Assembly: GCA_009760855.2 (NCBI GenBank)
Contig: WPIO01000011.1
Location: 4,766,501 to 4,821,000, forward strand
Length of the DNA stretch: 54,500 nucleotides
Direction: 5' to 3'
Source: Cristatella mucedo
Taxonomy: Eukaryota; Bryozoa; Phylactolaemata; Cristatellidae
The position numbers were made by a program, and so were the translations under genes. A model generated the notes under the pieces. The model saw nothing but the letters and a program-made list of their open reading frames with translations, made no database searches and was not told where the DNA came from. Positions 10,341 to 21,124 of the stretch are shown here, piece after piece. Position 1 is the stretch's first letter, and the number at the start of each line of letters is the position of its first letter.

Positions 10341-10448
10341 AGGCAGAATAGTTGTAGTCATATGAATCCAGAAGGCCAGAGTAGTCGCACGTTGGCGTTA
10401 CAATGCTTTTCCGAGTGAAGGGACTTTTGCTACAGCAGCCATAATTAG

Positions 10449-10636
10449 CTAACGGGTGCTACTTCTCCGATTAAAAATGGCCGAATAAGGAAGCGGCTTG
10501 TGAACCAGTCCAACTTTGCCCTCTGCCCGGACTGTGCATCCAATCGGAGTCTCGATGTTGAAGTGCTGCAGAACGCTGGTGAAGAACAGGAACAACTCGG
10601 CTCTGGCCAGACTCTCTCCGGGGCAGGCACGTCTAC
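10449..10636 (-). CDS. P450 gene 1 exon 5 (heme loop to stop)
   Basis: 188 nt after acceptor TTGCAG. It completes Gly442 and encodes [18 protein letters not shown], with heme-ligand Cys446 four residues in. The protein ends with NRRSSTR and TAG at 10451-10449. The +2 entry phase requires exon 4 to end after ATAG, that is at a GC donor. Confidence 0.93.
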
Positions 10637-13600
10637 CTGCAAGACATACGTGCACAATGTCAGCATGTCAGCGAGGCAGCATGCTTTGTCGGTGGCTGAT
10701 ACACGTACTCTACGAGATCACATCTGATGGGGTAATAAAACACCTTGAAACTTGTCACTACCATTGCATACTAGCCAGAGCTAAGCACCTAAGAAGCACG
10801 GCTTTGGTTGTAAACATAATACACTGTTTTGTCTCGCAGGTTGGAATTTTTAGGAAGCTATAGAACAATTGAAAACATTTGATGAAGGCCGAGCCGCCAG
10901 CTTCAGACCAAAAGATTTGGACCGTTTATCTTCAGGACTTGATGAGCTATAATAGAATAGATAGAATAGCTAGATAGATTGATTGATAGATAGATAGAAT
11001 AGCTACAGTATCCAAGCAACGGTTTAAATAATCAAGGCATGCAGGCTGGTGCAATTTATTCTGAACTATGCAACTGCGAAATCTGATGAATAAGATAATA
11101 GCAGCCAAAGTAAGCAGAAAAGCTTGTGCTATCAGAAAGGCATTATTATTATTATTATTATTATAAGGCTTCAGTCCGCTTTACGATCGCTTACGAGGAA
11201 TGAAACTGTACTAAGTTCTGCACCTCTGCAAGTCAGTCAGTTTATTCCCTGAGTGCCACACGGTTAGTTATCGGGAGAAAGTCTGACGTGATAATGTCAT
11301 ATACAGTTAGCTGCACCTGAACAAGACAGAATTTGATCTTGGCAAAAGGGTCGGCGTGATGTTGCTGGGTGCACCAGCAAGTTAGTTGGCCCAAGCAGAT
11401 CTTCCTTCACATCTCGCCGGCCCGGCCTTGAAGTGCTAGCTGCTTCCACCGATCCTGATGGCACCTAGCACTAAGTCACACAGCGAAGTGTTTTTCCGAA
11501 GCTGCTGGAGTTTACAGGGCACGTGGAAAGCCGGGCTTCGGTGGCCCAGCCTGCACAGGGCAGAGTCTACGGCTTCGGGGTCACGGACTTATTCGCCACC
11601 CACACTCACTTCCAGACTGCGGTTCTTGGCTTTTTGTTTCGGGCTCGATGTTTCGTCGACTTTGAGCTTGGACGTGACGTCAGTGGCTGCTGCCTGGATT
11701 CGGGCATAGCGTGGGACGGTTAACGGCTGCTGCCCCTGCCACATGACGGCTCCACTTCATGCATTCCCCGAGGCTCCTTCAATTCGCTTCTCGCGAGGGT
11801 ATCGAAAGGATAATTCAGATTATTTAGTTCTAGTTGCTAAAGAAAGGTTTACCAATTAAGTAGATGGACAATTGCTAATTATCAGACTAAGGAGAATTTT
11901 CTTCCAGACGATGCTGAAGTCTAACCAAATGTCTAACCCACGTCTAACCAAAGTCTACCGAACGACCATTCCTTCGTCGGCAGACACAACGAAGCACACA
12001 CGGTACAACAGGCGGATGAAATGCTACTTGCCTATGCCAAAGGGAATTAACTTCTTTGGCTTTTCAAACTTTCCATCTGAGGTTAGAAAGCGCTGTGGGG
12101 CGAATTCTTGAGGCCTGTAGTAGATGCTGTCATCCAGGTGAACGTCGGATAAGCTGGCGTGCAGCACTGCATCTTTAGGAATACAATGTCCGCCGATTGT
12201 CATATCAGCTTCTACCTTGTGCGGAAGTGAAGCAACAGCTGTATTCGCCAGGCGAAGCACTTCAGATAGGACTGCCTCGGTGTAGGGCATTCTAACTTTA
12301 TCTGTCAGAGATGGCGGCCGCAATCCTGCAATCAAATCAAGCTTGGTCAATTTTTGGAAAAGCTTAACCCACGAGGAAAGATTAGGCCTTTAAGTTCCTT
12401 GGAACGCGGTTCCTGAGTATTTAGAGCTCGGACGATGAAGCCAGGAAAAACTTACCAACGCACTGATCAATTTCTTTTTGAACTTTTATCTGAACTTCTG
12501 GGTGAATGATCATGAATAACCACGCCCACAGAAGCGTGGTAGCCGTCGTGTCAGTTCCGGCGATGAACAATTCGGCGACTGATGCCACGCAGTTCATTTC
12601 TTAACCAGAAAAACCAGGAACTACGTCGTAGGGAAAGCCAAAAATTCGGGAGCAGGTTCAATGCCGATCCGTAGAACTATTTACCTACAGTGCCCACATG
12701 CAGCGACTGCAAGATGATTGCTATCAAAATCATGACTGCTAAGCAACACTAAACAATAAGGGTATTCAGTTATATTCATGTTAACGCTTTCTAGCATGGA
12801 ATGCAAGCCAATGGACTAAGACGGCTACTGCCTTTGCGGAGGCGGCTATATCGCTAAATGTACGCGTCGTACTTGAGGATAGGTGAACCTGAGATAATTG
12901 GCTCCAGCAGGTGGCCACTTCCAATAGAAGTCATTTGTGGTTCCCGAGAGAACGGCACGAAAAAACGGCTACAGGGTAACTTAAGCATGATTAAGTGCGT
13001 GCTGAGCTTTTAAATTTAAATGTTCTGCTCACCCCAATCCGGATTGTATGATTCTGTCAGAGCCACAATAATGTAACTCTCGTAACTCCATCTCTGCTAA
13101 CGTTTTGGGGCTCAGTCGAAGTTCTTAGCTGCTGCTGCTACTGTAGACATTAAGAAGACAAAGAATATTGCACTAAAAACACGGCAAACGATAACAGTAA
13201 GGCATCGCACGCTACTTTTGAGAGTCCTCCGTCCAAAAGTCTGTCTGCTGAGTCACATAAAATCTCAATTCTCCCTAACAATGCCTCGTGTTGTAGCCGG
13301 TAAATGACTGACTTGACCCGGCTTAACCGTGTACGCTCGTGATCGTATCGCACTCATTCAGGAAGTGATCTGTCGTTTCTAGTCTGCGTCTTGAAAAGGT
13401 TTTGGAAATTAGCTGTAGCCAATCGGACTGATTTCGGTTTAACGAGAGGAACTTCTGATGTCAAAGCGAATGCCGTAGTGCCGTGGTTACTAAGCACAGC
13501 CTGAGTTTTTCTTAATAGGACAGTTGGAATTTTATTAACCTCTTCTTAGGTTCTCTCATGATATCTGCATCTCGTTTCTCTGAGTTTATAGCGACAAAAC

Positions 13601-16600
13601 TCGAAAGTAACTTCAGTGATGGCATCGAATTTGTACCTCCGGAATGAATCTCACGTTTTTTGGCTGACCTTAAATGGAATTGCGAGAAAACTTTTTTTGT
13701 TTCGCCAAGCGCTAGCTGTGGGCCGATAAAAGCACCAACAGCAGAATCCATTAGGTGAGGAGTCACGGCATTGCGTAGGTTAAGCATATGAACGAGGCTG
13801 AATCATAAGTGATATTTAGGATAGATAATTAAATTTATAAAATAATGCAATATCTAAGTAGTAAGAACTTGCTTATCAATGAAATATATAAGTAATTAGA
13901 TTTTAGCCCAATTATTCATTTGAGCCAGGCAAAATGTTTTTGAAAGAGATAATTAAACGAAAAAAATACGAGTCACTAAATTTACATATCTTTGTCGACC
14001 ATTTAATGTACAGAAATTTTAAAATGACTCTGCTGAAGTTTGAAAATTAATCTCTAATTTAAGTTCAAAATTCTTTTATTCGAAATGATTTAACCGACAT
14101 AGGTCCTATTTACCATCAAGTTTTATTGGCAGTTTGGCATTACGGTTAAAGATGGGCAACCAGGTAATTCCACCGCGTGTTTCTAACTCACCAGAAATAT
14201 AAGAGTAATTAGCTCCCAACCAGAGCTTATTTCGTTATTTAAATTTTTATAAAGATGAACTAATTCAACAGCCTCATTTATCGACCTGCAGAGAAACCTT
14301 GGCAACTGTCACCACAATTTAAGCAAGCAATATAGAATAGCCGGTTGTATAACTCTAACCTACAACCTGTTTGACGAAGTGCAAACGCATTACATTTCGG
14401 CTAAAATCTGGGGCATGATAGGTTTAGTTCTGAATACACAATCCTTAAATATCCCGTGAATATTCGTGAACTGGGCCACGAGCGTTTAATTCGAGACGAA
14501 GTGACGCTGTTTTATTGCTCTGGGTAAAGCAAGAGAAAGGGCCTAAAAACTGATTGGGGAGAACCTGTTCTCTGTATTTAGGCTATTTGATGATTGTTCT
14601 GTCAAGATAGCAGGTAAATGTCTGCGTGAAGTGCTATTTAAAAGTTTTTAAGTAAGCGTCTTAACAGACAGAGTTGATGGACTGAGACTAAATTTAAAGA
14701 AGGCGTGTTTAAATCCGAAGGCTATCAAGAGTCAAGTCACGGCACGACAACATCAATAAGAAAGTTAGAACAAATACACTTATTGAAAAGCATTTCGTTG
14801 GTCCTTGTACATCGTACTTTATGTGTTAATATTGACTAAGACTTTCCCCACCGTTAAAAACCCTATCTGCATGCTGACCCTGTGAATTTCTAATCTAACA
14901 CTGCTATGCTTGATGACACTGCAAAATTTAACACTAATCTTTTGGCCACGCTATCTTTCCAGCACCTATAAAATGCCTAAAAAGGGATTAAACTCATTAA
15001 GGGTGAAACTTGTCTATTCTTACTCCCATTATTATAATGCATGTTGCTGAGGTAGTTTAAATAACTCGATAATAACCATCCGTGGACGGGGTAGATAATA
15101 ATGATATTAATAGTAGCTATAATAAGTCATTCGTATAGTATCCCGAGAGAGCCTAGGTACTTTCTAAGCACTTTAATACGCTGAAACGGAAGGATATCAT
15201 TTAAACCTGAAGAACACAAACTGCGTACTTCAGAAGCAACCCCAAACCATTTTGTTGTGGAAGAATGATCGTTTGGTCCTCTCCGACATGATCAGCGCCT
15301 GCATTCGTACGTGCTGTTCTACCCTTTCTATTGATTAGCTTTCAGAGTCACACGGACTTCCTGCCGTGCAATCTGAACACCCGATGCCTCAGGGAAAGCT
15401 TACCGTCGAAAGATGACTGCCCATTATGCTGCTTCATCTCCTTTATCTGGATGAGATACGCATCGATAAAATCGCGAGGACTGTCGGGATTCAAGGTCTC
15501 TTTATGCTGCTGAATAGCATTAAGAAAATATTCCATGTTAGCACCCATATCTTTGACATATTTGTGGTAGCCGAAAAAGTCTCCTGGTAAGAATTTAAGT
15601 GGCGTCGCGTTTATGGTGCTCATTTTCCTCAAGAATTTGTTCTGATTCAACACATTATTCAGAAGTGATGCGAAAACAGGATCGTCGTACTCAAATCTGG
15701 AGCCCAAAACCATGTTGCAAATGACATTCGAAATTGCTCGGTGCACACGGCTGTCAATGTTAACAGGACGTCCGTCCAGCTCCTCCAGTTGCTTGAGGAA
15801 CGGTCCAACCTCCTCCATGATCTTTACCTCCATGTCCACCTTGCCCATGCCCTGCTCTCGTAGTACGGTAAGAGCAAACTTTCGCTGCTCCTTCCAGTGA
15901 GGCGATGCAATTATTCCCTTACCTGCAAGCGTTGTTTGCATCGGAGCTATTGCTAAACGGCACAATCCCCATAATTAGCATGTATGCCGCCACAAAATCG
16001 TAATTTCAAATCAAGCATCAAGCAGACAAGCACTCACTGAAATGTAGAAGCAGTCACTGAGTTCAGCTGGGCCTCGTGTAGGCGTAGAATCTAATCTGAG
16101 CACTACGAAATTCCATCACCCATAGGGGCGGTATTTTGATACCTGATTAGATCTGCCAATGCAGGAGAAGTTTTACTGAACGGATCAGGGTTATAAAAAC
16201 TGCATCTAAATATTTGTAAGAATAAAATTTAGTTGAGATTGAAATGTCAGCTCGTTCTGCTAGATGCCTTAGGATTTAACCACGTGAACTCTTAACTGCG
16301 AACTGGTTGCTATTGAGACTTAAGCAAATCAAGTACTTGCTACATTATGGGTATTTGTCGCGTGTCGTATAAGGCCTCTAAACATTTGTGATGCTAATCT
16401 TGTGCTCTCATTGTTACAATCACCATTTAAAAGTTCATGCTTCATAAAAGTTATAAATTCTCCCGACTGGCAAACGATCGATTTGTGAAAGTAGCTTTAT
16501 CGACCTTCGTTTTATCTACTTCTTTGCAACTAACGAACCTTAGCAATTTAGGCATGTATATATTTGCGCAAATATATGCACACAAGTACGCATTAAAAAC

Positions 16601-18702
16601 AGAATCAATTTGAAGAGCATCCTAAAGAAACTTAACATCCATCCAAGCCAGATTTACAATCGTGCCAGAACTCGATATCTCGAACGCGGTTGTAAACTGT
16701 GACCACCCTTCAGTTTCCGAATATTCTTTCGACTTTTAGTAAGGAATACCATAAAGTTATTGGCTAAGTAAAGCTTATTCAAGTTTCTTTGGTAAGCAAA
16801 TAGTAAAAAGATTAATTTGAATATTGGCAGCACCAGGTATCTTCCAGCATATTTCTGTCAATTTGCTTGAACAGTAGCTTTTCCATGCTTTGGTTTTGGT
16901 TAGATCACAGCAAATAATTAAAATTGACTGGGATTACTCGCATTCCACTGGTGCAAGACTAACGTATGGACGAGTAGCTCAAAGGCTTCCCAAAAATAAA
17001 TAGTAAGGACGTTTTTCGTGGTCCCATTATAGTGTCTTCGCTAACGAAATCGTAGATTATATTGTGTGGTTTAAAACGCTGACCGTCTTCGTGCAACAAG
17101 AAAATAAAGATTCGTTTTAATAGCTTGATAAAAAAAATTAAATCTGTATCATGCACTATAAAACTTGAGTTGAGAACACGAATTAGCACAACGATTTAGC
17201 AAAAGCAAGCTATCAATAATAGATAGATAGAGCATAGATAGATAGATAGATAGAATGCGAAAGTGCTTAGGCATCAAGGTTAGACCAGGATGAAAAAGGA
17301 CGTAAGAAGTCAACTCCGTAGCTAACGATCGGGGACTGAAAGATTGCTTGATTAACAAGATGTGATAAATCATGCAGAGGTTAGAAATCAAATTACACAC
17401 GAACAAAAAGATACCTCTAGGGTTCAGAGATAGTGCGAAATTTGCTGTGACTGTTGAATGATGCAAAAGCAATGCAAATCGTTACTGAATTCCGAAGCGA
17501 GTTTAAAAGTAAATATAATTTATGAATCAGCCGGATTACATAAGGATGCGTTCTCAATGCACTCAAGAATATGCAGACCTTCTTTAGGGGCTTGTCTCAG
17601 TTATCGCTACAAGGGATTGAACGGCGGTAAGCTTTATTTGTGCATAAGTAGTAGGAGAATACACACTGTCGGAGTTTACGGTGTACGATATACAAGTCTC
17701 AAGCATTTCGGATTTTATCTCTAGCACTGTTTAGCCTATAGCCAACTCAGAAGGCTTTGTAGACGAGTCTATGATTGACTTTATTGCAAGCGATTGATAT
17801 GGGCACGTTCGTGTTTTAGTTAAAGGTTCATAGTTTATGGGTTAGATTATGGGTTATTTGTTCAATGCATCGCATTTACTGTCTAAGATTTGCTGCTCAG
17901 CAGCACGTCGGGAAATTTAGGGTTCTATGTATTTACAGATAAACTGTTAGTCTGGTTTAGGGTATAGGGTTAATTCAGGAAAACTGCTTTCAGGTCTACC
18001 TACTTTCAGCTACATAGCATGGCCAAAATCATGGCTCGCTCAGACAGGGATTCAACATCTGAATTGGTCATTACCAAAATTAGGGCTCGCTTAGACAAGG
18101 ACACTATATCCAAATAAATCAATGCATTTGTGACATTCCGTCTTGCTTTCTGTAACTCAGTACTTGCTGGCCTCCCAAATTTTGCATTCAGGAGCTTACA
18201 GTTAGTGCAAAACTCTTCAGCTAGGCTCATCTGACATGACAGTCGCAAATGATACACCTCACCACTTCTCTTCCAACCTTTACAGATTCTTATCAAGCAG
18301 CACATCGACTTCAGGGCTCTGTCACATACTTTTAGGTCCCATCATTCTCTGGCTCCAGCCTGTTTATAAGAACAAATCCGCCAATAGGCGAAGAATCGTC
18401 CAACCTACTGTTCTGTCTCAAATCGTCCAGCCACACCTCGTACAAACCTCCAAACTTTTAGAGACCATGCCTTTGGTTTTTATGCTTCCAAAGCCTGGAA
18501 CTCGCTATCGATGCACGTTGCAGCATCCCCTAACGACTAATATTTGAAAAGAAGCTTAAAAAGTATATACTCATTGCAGCGTTTGGTGGGTCTTTGTGAT
18601 TCGTCCTTCATATGCATGTACGTATATCCACTAAGCCTGCACTTGCGGATGCTGCCACCAAACATTTGGCAATGCTTTCTTTGCAGCATCTGTAAAGTGC
18701 CT

Positions 18703-18769
<67 letters not shown>

Positions 18770-18908
18770 CAGTTCTCTGAGGGCCCAATATAATAGCTTT
18801 AATTTTATTATCTTCGTTAAAACTGAAAGTTTCGTGATATTCCCAGACTGAAAGTCCGAGCATATATATTATATGCATATGTATGGATTGGATAGCACAT
18901 ACATATAT

Positions 18909-18987
<79 letters not shown>

Positions 18988-20126
18988 CACCTACTGTTTT
19001 ATGGTGGGCAGTGGAAGGCATGGATAGCGACTTAATAGCCCACACGTTGCGTGCAGCACACGCCTGAGCAGCAGGGCTTTGGATTGACCCCGGATTTTCA
19101 GAGGGTCTGGAGAGTCAGGAGATCTAGTTTCAGCCGAAGGCGATGCGTCGAAGTGCGCCAAAACGCCGGAGCGACCGGGGGTTAGAGATCCTGGAGGGAT
19201 CGAAGAACGCGTCAGACCAACCAGACAGCAAGTCGGAAGCAGACAGCAAGCCAGTGACCTACCGGGTCGAGTCTTCGCAAGGCTGGGAGCTGGGGGGGCA
19301 GCCTCACACCACCTTTTGAAGCCTGAACCGGCGCTGTGAAATGCTTACTCGGTGGAACAATGGTGGCTGCTGAGTAGGGTTCGTAGGTGTGTTTGCGAGG
19401 AGTGCAGTGATAAAACTGAATTGGTCGCACAGAGACGTCGCTTGCGAATGAAGTTAATAAATTAGCTAATTTAAGTGAGGCTGAGCACTGTATTGTATCT
19501 ACTCCGAACAGAAGTCCAGAAACTAGGGGATATCCCCTTCTGCTGCACCATCCTTAGCCTAAGAAGGAACGACAACCTTAACGTAAGAGGTGTGTGAAAT
19601 TATAGCTTGTAACAAGAAATTCTAAACCCGTGGATTTTGTAATGAATTATACACGCATGATTTACGAAATTTTGTTCTTGTAATGGGCATTGGTCGAAGA
19701 AACGAATAGCAATTCAAAGATTAATAAGAACGATGCGATTATTTGGCCATAGATGTCAAAACATTGGACTCATAGACAATGGTCCTTACCGAAGTAGGCG
19801 GATGACTGCACGATGGAGCCCAAAGGCCTGGAACTGCACGAGTCAGCTTGGCGAACGAAGGCGTCGTGTATAACGTCGTAGTCGGTCATGAAAACTCGTG
19901 GGTTGCTACCATTGAATACTGCATAAACCGGATGGAACTGCTGCTTCCAAACTTTGCGGTATTTAAGGGTGTCTTCGAAGTCAATCAGATTGGATCTCAG
20001 CGAGGTGAACCACGATGGTCCCCGGGGGTATTTGTGCTTCAAGAATCCAACCGCCACTGCCAATCCTGTGATAGCCAAAGCTGCGGCCGATAGTAACAAC
20101 AGTATGGTCCACTCCAGAAGCCACAT
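10449..20126 (-). CDS. Cytochrome P450 gene 1 (CYP2 clan), five coding exons
   Basis: Predicted monooxygenase of 503 residues using heme iron, O2 and electrons from P450 reductase; the N-terminal anchor (about residues 4-27, [20 protein letters not shown]) places it in the ER membrane. Exons (minus): 20126-19790, 15952-15404, 12599-12456, 12325-12032, 10636-10449, all introns phase 1, total 1512 nt with stop TAG. Landmarks: PRGP hinge, C-helix WKEQR (132-136), I-helix AGTDTT (309-314), EVLR (365-368), PQRF (420-423), heme loop PFGIGRRACPG with ligand Cys446. Length and motif order are normal for the family. Start ATG opens MWLLEW directly before the anchor. Substrate unknown. Exons contain no stops, so it looks functional. 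Partner: gene 2 at 39982-53432. Splice sites are inferred by eye. Confidence 0.93.
11140..11166 (+). repeat. ATT tail, scar of a deleted LINE copy
   Basis: GCATTATT... (ATT)8 followed by AAGGC. It corresponds to the extreme 3' end of the family A relic in gene 2 intron 4 (44210-44240, followed by CAAGGC). The 3.6 kb that precede that end in unit 2 (40626-44213) are missing here. Confidence 0.7.
11220..11780. repeat. Dispersed GC-rich repeat C in intron 4, copy 1
   Basis: This block is markedly richer in GC than the surrounding AT-rich intron. It is shared with 44290-44840 in gene 2. Its core (about 11490-11700; GTGGCCCAGCCTGCACAGGG, CACTTCCAGACTGCGGTTC) is also found, more diverged, at 37925-38115 outside the P450 genes. 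Open frames through it lack domains. Class unknown. Confidence 0.7.
12025..12034 (-). other. GC 5' splice site of P450 gene 1 intron 4
   Basis: The exon end reads GGCATAG followed by GCAAGT. AG/GCAAGT is the strong consensus of rare GC-AG introns. The nearest GT (GGCAA/GTAGCA) would leave phase 2 and place TAG in frame with the next exon. The GC donor alone joins PFGI to GRRAC. The same bases occur in gene 2 (45104-45099). Confidence 0.88.
12032..12325 (-). CDS. P450 gene 1 exon 4 (K-helix to PFGI)
   Basis: 294 nt after acceptor GATTGCAG. It encodes [20 protein letters not shown], ExxR (365-368), the [13 protein letters not shown] beta region, PQRF (420-423; preceded by Ala where most family members have Asp) and ends PFGI. 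Intron 3 (12326-12455) is only 130 nt. Confidence 0.93.
12456..12599 (-). CDS. P450 gene 1 exon 3 (I-helix)
   Basis: 144 nt between acceptor GGTTAAG and donor G/GTAAGTT. It encodes [20 protein letters not shown], the O2-binding I-helix, then [16 protein letters not shown] (J-helix). Codons are read by eye from the sequence; there are no stops. Confidence 0.92.
12600..15403 (-). other. P450 gene 1 intron 2
   Basis: AT-rich, 2.8 kb, aligned along its length with gene 2 intron 2 (45676-48554). ORF-like stretches at 13150-13353 and 13512-13787 are shared but degenerate between the copies and show no domain. It holds one old LINE A relic (14820-15045). Confidence 0.75.
14820..15045 (+). mobile_element. 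Old LINE family A 3'-end relic in intron 2
   Basis: A diverged copy of the family 3' end: CTGCATGCTGACCCTGTG, then TATAAAATGCCTAAAAAGGGA (short match to the conserved end) and a final ATTATTAT. The same relic is at 47970-48185 in gene 2, so it predates the duplication. Confidence 0.65.
15404..15952 (-). CDS. P450 gene 1 exon 2 (B-C loop to H-helix)
   Basis: 549 nt, from acceptor CCGTTTAG to donor GACG/GTAAGC. It encodes [17 protein letters not shown]-helix [28 protein letters not shown] (D-E region), the F-G region ([20 protein letters not shown]) and [11 protein letters not shown]. The length is identical to exon 2 of gene 2. Confidence 0.93.
17525..17890. other. Unusually conserved block in intron 1
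   Basis: Compared by eye with 50645-51005 it differs at about 17 of 360 bases (about 95 % identity). Flanking intron such as 16560-16710 against 49700-49860 is nearer 80 %. It includes the pure runs CTTTATTTGTGCATAAGTAG and TCTATGATTGACTTTATTGC without change. No coding domain is recognised. Enhancer, non-coding RNA or a gene-conversion tract are possible. Confidence 0.6.
18005..18815 (+). mobile_element. LINE family A relic in intron 1
   Basis: A decayed C-terminal RT-ORF and 3' [23 protein letters not shown] matches the family pattern ([17 protein letters not shown]). The DKDT-type repeat segment is duplicated inside the relic (18027-18112). The 3' block is interrupted by a (GA)n run. The part 18005-18310 is shared with unit 2 (51125-51420 plus 52498 on), so it is older than the duplication. 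Confidence 0.7.
18704..18767. repeat. (GA)32 microsatellite
   Basis: 64 bp of pure GA, replacing the CTAGAAAGAGATT section of the LINE 3' end. It probably expanded from the AGAAAGAGA of the element. Confidence 0.95.
18913..18990. repeat. (AC)n(AT)n microsatellite
   Basis: About 52 bp AC followed by about 24 bp AT, with ATAC interruptions before it. Confidence 0.95.
19000..19320. other. GC-rich segment private to gene 1 intron 1
   Basis: A CpG-containing stretch absent from unit 2. There the sequence passes from ACTGTTCT directly to the shared CAGCCTGAACC block (52619). No ORF longer than about 40 codons with a domain is seen. Either it was inserted here or about 900 bp including it were lost from unit 2. 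Confidence 0.5.
19790..20126 (-). CDS. P450 gene 1 exon 1 (signal anchor)
   Basis: 337 nt with ATG at 20126-20124. It encodes [20 protein letters not shown] (anchor), [11 protein letters not shown] (hinge), [36 protein letters not shown] and CSSRP, ending after TACTTCG at donor G/GTAAGG. Hydrophobic anchor and PxGP-type hinge are typical of microsomal P450s. Confidence 0.93.
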
Positions 20127-20728
20127 TTTTGCAGCCGGTATAATCTCACAATATCACCTGCAAATTGTGTCACGTAAAATGCAGATTATTAGTAAGCACC
20201 CCAATATATTGAACACATTTTAAGAGAGATTCTTTAGAATCGTCGTCTGCTACATAATATTAACCGTAGCAAATATCTCTTACTTCATCCATGCTTAAAC
20301 CAGCCCCTAAGCCCTATCTTCCTGTTAGCGAGAGCCGTACACTGGGGCAGATAGTAATTATCTCGTTGGATGCATTGCGTGACAAAAATGTACTTACTTA
20401 CTTATAAGTACAGTTGTATGAGTGCTCTGGCACTCCACTAACAAGGGTAGTCTAACTATGGAAATAAGCCTAAAAAGAAACGTGCAAGCATCTTCGTAAG
20501 TTGTATTACTGAGACTCGGTACCTAAGGAACCGAAGTCAACTACACAGATTGGCAGTCGGGCTCCAAAGCCATCAGGTCCCACCAAAATAACCCAGATCG
20601 AGGCAGCACCTAACCTGAAGCTGCTGAGAGAAATTGTTGCCATACCTGTTCTGCTTCGCACGAGTCATCAGTTTGTGAGTATTACTGGCAAACCTGTCGT
20701 CGAGCTCGCTATTCCTGAAGCAAGTGAC
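20127..20728 (-). promoter_or_regulatory. 5' UTR of P450 gene 1 with candidate leader intron
   Basis: Upstream of the ATG an acceptor-like CACAATTTGCAG ends at 20158. A donor-like GAACAG/GTATGG lies at 20645. These would define a 488-nt leader intron and a first exon of about 80 nt starting near 20725. In gene 2 the acceptor is kept but the donor GT reads TT (53949-53950 region). Inference only. Confidence 0.4.
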
Positions 20729-20756
20729 TGTGGCTCTGGAGAGGCCTTTTTATCAG
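20722..20756 (-). promoter_or_regulatory. Candidate core promoter of P450 gene 1
   Basis: On the minus strand GCTGATAAAAAGGCC (TATA-like) is followed 27 bases later by an initiator-like TCACTT (A at 20725). The arrangement is kept in unit 2 (GATAAATAGG, then TCACTT 29 bases on). It lies about 600 bases before the ATG. Confidence 0.5.
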
Positions 20757-21124
20757 CTGAGAGGCTCACGCGACTAGATTAAAGATAAAGCGTACCGGGT
20801 CAACAACTAGGTCACTGCAATTGCTTATCGGTAGTGGGCACAGGTTCAACAACTAGGTCGTTGTCTGGTCGACGTCGGCCGCAACAGGGCCTGTCCGTCT
20901 GGCAGTGAGTGGAAGTGCGTGTGGAGTTTGCGATACGGCATAGGCGAATAACTATGCACTTAGTCGGAATTTGTAAAGACGCCCTATTGCTGACGGAAAT
21001 GCCGGAATCACTGACAATTGATGACATCTTCATAGGTTAGTGATTTCGATGCGATGTGTCTGGTACACGATGATCGCTGCATGATAAAGCTGACGTGTTC
21101 CTCTAAAGAATATTTCAGTACACA
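20757..21124. other. Upstream flank, right end of duplication unit 1
   Basis: It aligns with 54061-54450 (TCAACAACTAGGTCACTGCA; GATCGCTGCATGATAAAGC). Similarity to the window's right end stops near 21124 (CAGTACACAT). No gene seen; minus-strand frames here are short and differ between units. Confidence 0.65.

Larger units (their letters stand above)
15953..19789 (-). other. P450 gene 1 intron 1
   Basis: 3.8 kb, aligning with gene 2 intron 1 (49104-53095) apart from the insertions and deletions listed separately. Contents from low to high coordinate: AT-rich sequence, (GATA)-like short repeats near 17221-17256, a strongly conserved block (17525-17890), a LINE A relic, microsatellites and a GC-rich segment. 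No second gene is recognised. Confidence 0.75.

Noticed and set aside
12024-12031. GT donor GGCAA/GTAGCA for P450 intron 4
   Set aside because: It would give phase 2 and an immediate in-frame stop with exon 5. The overlapping GC donor fits phase and the conserved heme-loop sequence in both genes.
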